Assembly: GCF_964204645.1 (NCBI RefSeq)
Contig: NC_134026.1
Coordinates: 21,346,650-21,410,649 of the forward strand
DNA length: 64,000 nucleotides
Reading direction: 5' to 3'
From: Tubulanus polymorphus
Lineage: Eukaryota; Nemertea; Palaeonemertea; Tubulaniformes; Tubulanidae
Shown piece after piece: positions 35,701 through 45,600 of the stretch (position 1 is the first letter of the stretch; each line of letters opens with the position of its first letter). The notes beneath the pieces were generated by a model that ran no database searches, was not told the DNA's origin, and worked only from the letters and a program-made list of their open reading frames with translations. The translations under genes and the position numbers were made by a program.

Positions 35701-38286
35701 AACATGAAGTTGAAATATCACTTACTTTCCGTGTTCACAGTCCGGTTTACCGGAATAATTCTGTACATATTTCGGAGGGAGACAATCGTCAGCGATAGCA
35801 CGAGCCAAGAACTGGCCGACCATCTGTAAAATTAAGTCGCAATTTCATCATCATTCCATTGAAACTATGTTTCGCAACTTACAGTAGACAGACTCTTCTC
35901 TCAGAAAATTGCTGTGAATTTTGGTTTAAAAGATTCTTTTCTGATTATGAACTCTATGTAGTGAAATATTTACAGTTCTCTAAGTGACAAAGCCCAGGAA
36001 TTTCGATCGCTAATTGGCGGTGAACGGGTAAATGTCGATGCGAACATACCATTGGCGCATCGGGAATATCCAGCGTCAACTCGGGTAAATCGGCCAACAG
36101 CTGATTGAAGCTAAGCGTCATTTCGTCCATTCCTAAGTAACAGCCGTACATGTCGGACAGCAGACGAGAGATCATTTCGCGGTGATGAGCCTTTTTATCC
36201 ATCGCCACGCTAATCGCCATACACGGAATCTTCACGCGTAATCGTCCGATGCCCAATTCGTACAGGGTTTCCTTAGAAAGAGAGATAACAATTTTCACAC
36301 AGAGTTACCACAATTGAGAGTCGATGTAATCCGCCGAATCAACAGCCACTTTTCACAAATGGAGTGAATTATGGAAAAAAATTTGTTATGCCCGTACTAA
36401 ACTAAAACAAGTCATTTCATAGATTGAAATAAGTTCAGATCTGCGTATGTAATCCAATTAAGTAAGATTTTTTAAATGTTGAAAATACCAGCTCCCATGT
36501 TTTGGGATAAATGACTGCGTATGCAAGCATGCGTAGTACATTGACAAAGCTCCATGGATAGTTTTATACAAAATTGTGTTTTTTCAATGTTTTAAAAAAG
36601 CTTACGTCATTTCATAGCTTGAGCAGAGTAAAATGTCTCAGGGTTCATTATCGTTGAACTGATTCCTTCAAATACAATGCTTTTCAACGCCAATCTGAAC
36701 CTATTTTCAGGGTAATTTTTACTGCCAAATCTAGTAATTTCTGAAAGACCTTTGAACCGATCTATTTGTAAGCAATGGTGTTGACACGGCTTAGAACTTA
36801 CAAGAACTTCTTGAGTATCACCGTGATCGAAATATTCCTGAATGATCGGTTCGACTACTTTTTTCAGATCTTCCTCGCTCAATTCGGGTTCAACTTCTTT
36901 CAGCGTAACCTCTTCCTGCAAGGGTTACAATATATATAGTATCGTTTAACACTGTTCATCTTTGTCAACGATTTGCCACCTGTGGTAAATATCATATCGA
37001 AATGGAAGAATTCTATGGAGACAAACCTGAGAATCGGAGTCATAGTTCGGGTCATTGACGTCATTAGTATTGCCGTCGACACCAATTTCCGAACCTGGTC
37101 GTCCCCATACACCTTTACCACCAGCTCCACCTAATTATAAAACTAAGTATTGAATAGAATTTCAGGAAGAACTAGGGTTCCAGAGACAGTTTTACTGCTG
37201 GCACTTGGGGATATGCTTGACAATCCGGCAATTTCAACATTCAATGCCCCCTAATGAACAATTACAGCAGTCAACGACCTTGAAACTCAGCACAATCATA
37301 GTCATGTGCTACAATTTAGCGATTGATTGTGGCTACAAAATGCTATGCATACCAGTAGGTACCAATATATATAAGCCTATGAACCATACCACTCCACAAT
37401 ATGAAGCCATACCAGATAGGCCTGTAACATGTAACGGAAGCTAATGACCTTGAAACTCACCAAAATCATGGAGCATGTCACAAGCTGCAGATTTGAAATT
37501 GATTGTGATGACAAAATATGCGTGAGTACCGATATATGGAATTCCATGTTATTTTGTTGTTCAACGCCCCCTGGTGAACGTATGCAGTAAACCAATGATA
37601 TGGAAACTCAACACGAAACATGTCATGAGGAGCAACAACTTTGCTATGAGGTAGGCCTAACATAATGTGAAAACCCCCCACTCGGCTTAGGGGTCAATAA
37701 TGGTTATGTACAACCTAACCATAACCCTAGTACCGCTACTGGTACAATAACCTTTATTATACTAGCGCCATATAGGGGAAAAGTGACCTAAATTATAGTT
37801 AGACCTCGATCCCAATATAAACGGCAAGCATTCTGCTTTTGCTACACCCACATACAGTAATTAAGTAACTATGTTATCTCCAGTTTATGGACATTTATGG
37901 ATACAATTAAGATTCATTGATTTGAATTGGATGTTTTACTGTAGGTGAGTAATACCTTTTTTCGGTAAACCGCGTCCTCTGCCGTTTCGCGATTTGCGGC
38001 TATTTTTGCTAAAAGGCTGCGGCTTGATTCCGTGCAGATTACCGAGCACGTCCGCCACCTCACCGTTGATAGCCGGGTCATCGCCCGTACTCAAGCTACG
38101 AGTCATGCGCGACGGTCGTTTCGCCTTGCGCATTATTCGCAGCGGCTTGTTCGACAAATCGGTACCCCCATCAATTTCTTCTTCCTCCTCCATAGCGGCT
38201 GGGATCTCCTCGTCCCCCAACACTATCTGTCCGTCCACGACTACTGTTGTAGAATTGGAATCGAATTGTTCGTTGTTCGACATCAT
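32658..38286 (-). CDS. PDCD4: Programmed cell death protein 4 (two MA3 domains), complete, 10 coding exons
   Basis: Translational repressor that binds the eIF4A helicase through two MA3 domains and blocks cap-dependent initiation of structured mRNAs. Exons in coding order (minus strand): 38286-37956, 37130-37027, 36915-36802, 36271-36050, 35823-35726, 35495-35381, 34827-34720, 34621-34511, 33828-33689, 32721-32658. Junctions are GT-AG and in phase; the total is 468 residues against 469 in human. The N-terminus is acidic then basic ([11 protein letters not shown]), followed by the family signature [19 protein letters not shown] across the first junction. MA3-1 is about 150-275 ([43 protein letters not shown]); MA3-2 is about 315-440 ([29 protein letters not shown]). 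The tail keeps the Akt/S6K-type site RKRFMSEGD. The start is the first of two tandem ATGs at 38286; the frame stays open upstream without another ATG. Confidence 0.97.
33030..33495. mobile_element. Complete non-autonomous DNA transposon (466 bases) in PDCD4 intron 9
   Basis: Perfect 14-base terminal inverted repeats CAGAGTTGCCACTT (33030-33043) and AAGTGGCAACTCTG (33482-33495), flanked on both sides by AATTCT (33024-33029 and 33496-33501), a 6-base target-site duplication. The ends resemble the CAGGGTGGCCACTTACC family. A 90-codon frame inside shows no transposase similarity. The superfamily is not assigned. Confidence 0.85.
33862..33960 (-). repeat. tRNA-related / SINE-like fragment in a PDCD4 intron
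   Basis: The reverse strand reads TAGCTCAGTGGGTTCGAATC, an A-box-like TAGCTCAGTGG abutting a perfect B-box GGTTCGAATCC, with an ACTCATGAGGTCAAGAGGTT segment before it. The parts of a tRNA are there but in the wrong order and spacing, so this is a SINE-like relic rather than a tRNA gene. Confidence 0.45.
35007..35271 (-). repeat. Dispersed repeat, CAGGGTGGCCACTTACC family, in PDCD4 intron 6
   Basis: Right end GGTACGTGGCCAACCTG is the complement of the family's left terminus; left end CAGGATGGCTACTTGTA mirrors it. TTCCCTGA-type segments fill the interior. Both termini are recognisable, so this is a nearly full-length copy of about 265 bases. Confidence 0.7.
37243..37650 (+). repeat. Degenerate tandem repeat in PDCD4 intron 1
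   Basis: AACGCCCCCT-type start (about 37243 and 37561) and an ACCTTGAAACTCA-CA-AATCAT block (about 37277 and 37446; GGAAACTCAACACG at 37601) recur with variable spacing, suggesting about three diverged monomers of 120-200 bases. Confidence 0.55.
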
Positions 38287-38482
38287 TTTCACGAGTTTAC
38301 AGCAGTCTGTGCGCTGGACTAGTGAATAATTACAAAGACCTGGTATTTCGGAAAGACGTGCGAAGGTTGTCAAACGACAATATTTGCGTAAAGCCCCCGA
38401 AATTCGACAGTATTTACTCGTAATTTTCAGTAATTAAGCAGCATGGAGGTTGTTTTACTTTTTCAGCTTTTCCAAACAAGTA

Positions 38483-38514
38483 GTCACGTGACGGCATCGG
38501 ATAACGCTGATTGG
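38483..38514 (-). promoter_or_regulatory. PDCD4: Candidate E-box (CACGTG) and CCAAT box upstream of PDCD4
   Basis: GTCACGTGAC is a perfect palindrome around CACGTG, the core bound by USF, MITF/TFEB and Myc-Max type bHLH-zip factors. ATTGG on the plus strand reads CCAAT on the PDCD4 strand 20 bases further upstream, resembling NF-Y sites of animal promoters. Distance to the ATG is consistent with a proximal promoter. Confidence 0.4.
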
Positions 38515-39265
38515 TCATAGCGTTTGTTTCAACGGCGCCATCTAGCGTGTTATACGACAACGAAAATGCACGTGCCAGGGGTTAGCGATGAGAGGAGCAA
38601 TTTTTTGGGTGAAGGGGGACCTGCATTTTTTTGTACTTTATTTATTCCCGAGTGTTCGATAACCGTCGAATCATTGCTGAGCATTAGAAATGATAAAATT
38701 CCTATTTCTTTGGGTCGTCACCTGATGCCAAAGAAAAAATGTTGAAGGGTTTAATTCGGGATCCCCCGAGCCAGCGAGTTCAAGCGTTCCAAGTTAAAAG
38801 TTTCAAATGATTTGGCATGGCTATTTAGTTATCATTCTTTAAGATTAATTCTTCCCTATTGAGTTTTCTCAGATCTTTTTCCTGATTACGTGTTCAGAAA
38901 TTTTTATTCTAAGAAAAATGAAAAACTTTGTCTTTGACTAAAAAAAGTCGGATTTCAATTAATCTCAGTGCAATCTCTATCGTTACATCTTTAAGCCTTG
39001 CAACTGGGATAATTCTGTGATAGCTGTTCCTTTCATAAAATGTTTGCCTCAGGGTTTTTTCAGTTGAAAACCAATGTCCCGCGTGCACTGTCAGGTTAGT
39101 AATAAAACTTAGGTAAAAGGATCCTCGTATTAAAAGTGTTTGTCCACTTGTCTTGATCTTCGGATTGTGGTAAAAAAACGAGGCTCTACATTAACGTGAT
39201 AAAACTACGCAATAAATCGCGAGAGCCGAATGAAATATGAGTCCCACTATCACAAGTTCGAAAGA

Positions 39266-39425
39266 GATTTTAAAACATCAAAAATATAAAGAATTAATTA
39301 AAAACTCGAATTTTCGGTTTTATCCTAAAAACCATTCTCAAGAGTGAAACCATTCTCTTGTTTTTAGGATAAAACCGAAAATTCGAGTTTTTAATTAAGT
39401 CTTTATATTTTTGATGTTTTAAAAT
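39266..39425. repeat. Long near-perfect inverted repeat (hairpin, arms about 66 bases)
   Basis: Left arm 39266-39332 begins GATTTTAAAACATCAAAAAT and ends CCTAAAAAC. The right arm 39360-39425 is its reverse complement with about one or two differences. The intervening 27 bases themselves pair (CAAGAG with CTCTTG) around a small loop. Could be a foldback MITE or a hairpin-RNA source. It lies 123 bases upstream of the DNTTIP1 start codon. Confidence 0.9.
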
Positions 39426-39547
39426 CGAGGCTCTTCATTGTAAAAAAAAACGAGATTGGGATGCCGGTGTGGTGCCGCTTTAATAACGCCGCGATAAGCG
39501 TCGATCGCGCGTATTTCCCTCTCTGCCATTTCGCAGAATAATCAATC

Positions 39548-39612
39548 ATGGCCGCCGACAGGAGGTTAGATCATCCTTACGCAGCAGGCAAAAACATCGA
39601 CTCGTCTAGGCC
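39548..39612 (+). CDS. DNTTIP1: DNTTIP1 candidate first coding exon
   Basis: The ATG at 39548 begins MAADRRLDHPYAAGKNIDSS and ends in phase 2 at a consensus donor (CC|GTAAGT). It sits in a CpG-rich patch just downstream of the divergent promoter region, as a first exon would. To stay in frame it must splice to the third of three clustered AGs near 41464-41472. Nothing homologous is known to me, so the evidence is start codon, donor, composition and phase only. Confidence 0.6.
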
Positions 39613-42600
39613 GTAAGTATTGCCTGTGCACGTCGTCATTCGGCACGGTCGCGGGGAAAAATGCCTGGGTTCGTTTGCGTCTATTTTCACGCTATTTGCA
39701 TGATTGAGACGTGCGCAATAACGCTCGGAAGCGAGCTGTTTGCTGCACGGTCGCTTCGGGAACCGATAATGTGACGTCAATTGTGATCACGTGTGACAAC
39801 AACTGAATAGTAAATACAAGCACGTGGTGATGTTTTGATTGACCCTTAGAGTTGATAAAGATAAGAAAGACATCATTCAGAGTCTTGATGTTTAATTGTG
39901 TGTCAAACTGAAGGTGTGAACAATCCTTGTGGTGCTTTATAGATTATATAACTGTATTGGCCAAAAGGGTTAAAAGCTGTGCATACCGCCATACTGGGAA
40001 GTGTCAACAAGTCTTATGTCTATTTCAACTTGACTTGAGAGCACATCTGGTGGTCTAGCTCGTTTTGATGGTACATACCTGATGACACTGCATGGCAGGT
40101 CTCTGATTGGGTCAGAAATTGGGAGCAGTGACTGCAGTTTAGTGGTGCCAAATTGTAACCATATCCCTTGCCCAGGCCAGTACCATACAATGGAAGGGGT
40201 TACCTATACTCTGGCTTTCCAGAAAATATATTGATCTTGCTGTTGCGACGACTGAAGTGTTAGGACTTGTTCCTGGCATGTATTAATCGGACACAAAATC
40301 ATATCATTCATATGAATGAAAGGGATTATCATCCTTATTCCAAGATCATAGAGTGTAGTTTGATTTATGAAGTGCTAGGGTTGCGTATGGGACACAAGTA
40401 ATATGCATGGAACCTAATGTTAACATTCCTGCTCAAATGCTATCAAAACTCATGAACTTTTCGTTGCATAGTATATAAGGACTGAAAAATCCATTGAAGG
40501 ATTAGGGTTATAGGGATTGGTTACAGATGTCAGATTATAAATATTGCCGTGTAGTGTTAGGGTTATGATTATTTGACCTTTTGTCCCTTATTAAAATCAA
40601 TGATATGTGGCTCCCGCAGTCATAGTCAGTCACCTCAGCTTTACTTTCATTTGAATCTGATCAATATAAAATGAGCACTGTCCCTTTCTATAAAGTTTGG
40701 CTGTTCGCCAGACTAACAATGTGATTCCTTATTGATTTTGGTAAAATTATGATAGGCATTCAGAATTATGGATTGATTGCCGTATGGATTATCAAACTTA
40801 AAGCTGTATTAAAAAAATTGTTGTCGGATTCTATAATCTTTCCAGTGATGTTATTGCTGAGCATATTAGGGGCCACCTTGATTATTCTGAAAATGGAAAT
40901 GCAAGTATATTATTTATGAGATGGATTAGCTGACTCATTTAGAAAATCCGAAATACCCTAGTTTGGGGTTGAAATGTCCAGACTGTACTGTTATGATTTC
41001 AATAGGTGCATGGGCATAAGGCTTTCTAAAATTTGCAAAATTTGAAATTATCAAAATTGTTAAAAAGTTAATCGGTAGGTCCTGACGCTTTCCGATGGCT
41101 AACAAGCAACCATTGTTGTTTGGCAAATTCACCTGGACCCGGTTGTATAGACTGAGTATCAAAGTTATCCCTAGGGGTAAATCCTTAATCTGGGTGACAA
41201 GCCATAGTAACAATGAGAAACCATGTTTATAACTGACAAATTTCAAAATATTCCCTTGGACTGTTTTTCTTCCACATCTATGAAACCCAGCCTCGGACAT
41301 TATCCATATTCATGGTTATGAATATATAATTTGACCACTGTGGGTTCCGTGACTTAGGAGGAGCAAAGGAGCAATGTGATGAAAATATTTCCTCGCCATT
41401 GTCAAGAGCCACACTAATATTAAGATTTCGATTTTCTATTAGATTAATCATACAACACACGCAGCAAGGAAGGGCGCCGTCGCCCCCGCAAAATTATTCA
41501 TCAGCAACTCAAAGAATTCCGATGAACATGTCGACTGGTGGTATCGTCGAACCGGGACAGTTACCGCCGCACTGGCAACGTGCTTTATCAGACCAGGTGA
41601 GCTACGACATGATGTCTGGGCGAATAAACCAATCAAGATTGCCCTGGCACGTGCCGACGCCCTCAATCGCCGATCAGGTGAGATAAAAGTAAACCGGACA
41701 ATTTTGTCGTGCATCGGGGTCTGTCGTGTATAATCGGATGCCTGAGAATATGGGTTTCTTCGATGTGGCGTCTTCATTCACTGTCCGTTTTGCAAGTTAA
41801 TTGTTGGTAAGCTCACCTGTTATTCCACTACCCCCGGTATTCACTGGTGTGTATCAGCTGACCGGCTATATACATTATATATGTGTAACATTTGCTGTAA
41901 ATCCTTTCATTACATAATATGTATCTGATATTATCATTCGCCAATTGCGCGTTTTAAAAAAGTGAGTACCTATGTTGAACTGCAGCCAGTTTTATGGACT
42001 GGGTTTTTAACATTTGACCAATAACTGGTCAATGCTAAATTAGAAAAAAAGTGTGGAAACATGTCCAATTGCAACGATGTGTATCTTGGTCTATAAAACT
42101 GGTGGTCCCTGGTGTTGTGAAACACTCACGCAAAATCATTCATCCATACAAGTAAAAGAATATCAGCCCCTCTGAATGTCCCTGTATGATGGACGTACTG
42201 TATACATGTACTTTTGTTGCATTTTGCCTGTCCACAGTTATATGGAGTAAAATGTTTTTCGACGATAAAGAAGATTTGGACTTCAGTAAATCATTATTCA
42301 TCAACGAGGGGGCAATTTTGCTGCTTGACACAGATTGAAATTTAAGAAAAATATTTCCCCGTCTCTATAAAAGGGTCTCAAACTTCTCTTTGCTATGATT
42401 TAATTCTGTAAACCACAATTTATTTCTGGAGCTGATTAGAGAAAAGGTTATTCAACCTTATGTTGCACTATCATTGATGACTATTGATTTGATTTCAGAT
42501 TTTACTGTCACAGCAACAATCAGGGCATACTTTTGCCGGGACAGTACGGTCTAATCCTCAACAGCCAGGCGCTGCTCATCCGCGTAGTCTGACGAATGAT

Positions 42601-45600
42601 GGCCTAAACGCCGGCCAGGGCGCGCCGCGTGGAAAGACTCCGCCGCCATTGTCGCAAGCGCATTTACCGCTGCGAGTCGGCCAACTACACATGGGACCGT
42701 CGTTCGATCGGTTGAAACTCGCCGAAGAAGTCCGTTCGTGGCAACGAGTATCGCCCGTACAGTCCAGAGTATCACCAGTGCCTTCGAATTCAATGCATTT
42801 AATGGAACCGCAGGATTTATCAAATCGTTTGTCTCCGTTTCACCCCGAACTGCAGCGTATTTCTCCGTCGCGCCTCGCCGAGTTGCAAAACCGGACTTCG
42901 CCGTCGCGATCGTCGGACATGTTGTTGCAGCGGATATCGCCGTTGCACATCGGCGACATCGCCAAGCTGTCGATTCCGATCGCGATGAGCGCTCATTCCA
43001 GCCGGTTGAGCCCGGTGTCGACGGCACAGGTGCTCGCGCGTTTACAGAGTTCGTTCCAGGACAGCGGCAGTAACACGCCGCAAGAACGACATTCGGTGTC
43101 GCCGGCGAAGATAATCACGCCGCCTCGCCGGCCGAGTCCGTACCAGAGCGCCGAGATTCCGCAGCCGGTGCACCACGTTCCTCCCGTCAGTCACGCGTTC
43201 GGACAAAATCTGCCGCGTTTGATGGGGCTGTTATCGAATTCGGAGTTGATCAACACGAACGATCATGTTTCGGCGTTTAGCCAAGCGCGACCGCATGCGC
43301 ACCACACTGCCTCCCCGTCGGCCGTGCGGCTCGCTCGACCGGTTCCGATCGATACGTCGACCCCGATACTGCCGCCGGACAGAATCCCTCCAGTGCTGCC
43401 GTTGATTAACAACGGCGGTCATCAGTTACCTCTTCGGACTAGTGAACCAGTAGCTTTATACCCCGAGCCGCCGAAACTGGAGGCGCAGTCGTCGTCACCT
43501 GTCGGCAACAAGGACGGAAGTGAAAATAAGAGAAAAGATGTTGAAGTCCCGAAAAAGCCTGAATTAGTCGATATGGTAGGTTTTAAGAAACGAATTATTC
43601 ATCAAATCATTGTACCCGATATAGTTGAACTCATTAGCCATGTATTGGAGAAAAATACAGATATGCAGACTTAGAACTAGGAGCCCAGACGGTGAAATCT
43701 GTAAAAACCATTTTAGTAGTTTTACTGGTTCTATATATTAGTGAAATAGCCTTCAACAGTAAGTTAGCATCCCACAGTCCGGTAGCGTGATGCCATTTAG
43801 TTCCTATTGAACTCTAGTACATCTTGAAATGATCTTTGATCCTCAATGGATTTTACTTAGTGAGAATCATTTAGATCATGAGGAGACTCATGTGGACGAT
43901 CACTACGCATTAGCTCACCTTGCGGATATCATATACAAGTCTGCCACAGAGTATTCAAGCATTCTATATCATGTGTTCCTTTTGGTTTCCAGCCCAAGCC
44001 GTTCAATAGACGGCCAAATACATTGAGTAACTTTCCATCTACATCACACCGACCTACTTACCGCTCACATTCCATAGCTATGCATCGAGCCAAGTAAGTA
44101 TGAAGTATATTCGGAAAAATCTCGGCAAAAGCCGTAGGAGTAAAATCCAGATCATACTAGGGATCATTCGAATACATGGGGTCGATATCTAGATTTTAAT
44201 TACCGGTATGATTGAGTATGTTGTGGAAACTTTCAGTTTTTGATCCGTAGTTATTAACCTAGTACATGTACTCAGAACTAATAATCGAATGCATTCTCCG
44301 ATGTTCAATCGTAAACATTTTACTAGTATCTGATCCCGAAGATTAGTATTTTACTAGTAGTCATGTCTACATGGATTAAGTGTGCATATTGTATTTTCAG
44401 GGCTGGTTGTATCACCAGTTCAGCGAAGTCATTGGACTTGCTTCGTCAGAATCTTCAAAAAAGCGTCAACAAAGAAATCGACGAGGTTATTCAGAAATAC
44501 GTCGAGGTGAGCCTCTTCGAAACCGTCCTTCGATTACTTACCGCCTCTTAAGACACGAATTTTAACGTTTTATCTACCCTGAATTTTTTCGCAGAAATAT
44601 TTCAAGAGTGGAATGGATAACATTCGAATGAATAATGGCGAGAACAGCGTGACAGACGAACATCTTCAGGCTGTGTGTCGACAAATTATGGAAGAGGTAT
44701 GATTTTGCGATTGAATTATTATCTATTTTTCTGATAGAATTACAACAAATTGTAATATAGTGAATACTTTAATGAAGCAGTAATAATATATCAACATAAA
44801 ATGATGTAATGATTTGCCAGGGAAAGCTGGATAAGGTTAAATCTTGTGATGCAACTCACCCGTCGGATTCATTCTTACTCTCACACACAATCACCAACTT
44901 ACACCATATATAATGTGAAGAAGTAAAAAGGGTTTCCATGCAAAAAAAAAACAAATCAGATTTTGAAGGAAATGTATATAGAAAGATCGAGTAGACTGCT
45001 CTTAATGTAGATCATTTGGGACCAATGAAATTGATCAGGAATATCCCTATGTTATTTGAGGGTAATTCAGTAGTGGCCAGGTTCTTAGTGGGTATCCAAT
45101 CAGTAGGAGCTAACTGTTATAGAAATAGTTAATAACCATTCGAGTAAATTTCAAATTGTTTGCAATGTACTTTTTGAGATCTCTTCAAGACAAGTCTTAG
45201 CCGTGTGAGAGTAAAATTTAGTCTTAATTCTACGTCGGGACTGTATCTACTTTCACGAAAAAATGACAAGTTTTTCAAAGGTAACTAATCAGTTATAGGT
45301 AACGGATAGTCTATGAAACTATGTTTGGCCCAGATGCAGCTAGCTCCATGATATGAATGTTTGGGAGTTAAGAGATCACTTGTGTAATTTGTTGTTGTTG
45401 TTGTTGTTGGTGGGACCTTGTAAGATTGATTATTTTCTCTGCTACTATTCAGGCGAAAAAGATGTATTCCGATACTCGCAGCAGTACACCAGCTGGTGAC
45501 ATTTCTGACAACATATCTGAAGCCGGAAGCCATGTCGAACCGCCGGTTAAAAAGCGACAGCCACGAGTAAGCATCGAGCCAGTCGGTGCACTAAAACATA

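Larger units (their letters stand above)
38287..39547. promoter_or_regulatory. Divergent promoter region shared by PDCD4 (-) and DNTTIP1 (+)
   Basis: The start codons are 1.26 kb apart and point away from each other. On the PDCD4 side a ten-base palindrome GTCACGTGAC (38483-38492, E-box CACGTG) and an inverted CCAAT box (ATTGG, 38510-38514) lie about 200-225 bases before the ATG. On the DNTTIP1 side a CpG-rich tract covers about 39450-39600. A long hairpin occupies 39266-39425. A fragment of the TTCCCTGATT-type dispersed repeat is seen near 38850-38890. No TATA box stands out. Factor binding is inferred, not shown. Confidence 0.5.

Noticed and set aside
38287-38373. Upstream extension of the PDCD4 frame to 38373
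   Set aside because: No ATG in the extension; the first in-frame ATG is at 38286, so the extension is 5' UTR.
42551-43422. Minus-strand and alternative plus-strand frames across the DNTTIP1 large exon
   Set aside because: Shadows of the real coding frame, caused by its high G+C and scarcity of stop codons.
44401-44506. Alternative frame of this exon reading GWLYHQFSEVIGL
   Set aside because: It would need a phase-0 junction directly from 43575. The DNTTIP1 frame (LDLLRQNLQ...) is clearly homologous and is reached through the 43993-44093 exon in phase 2.
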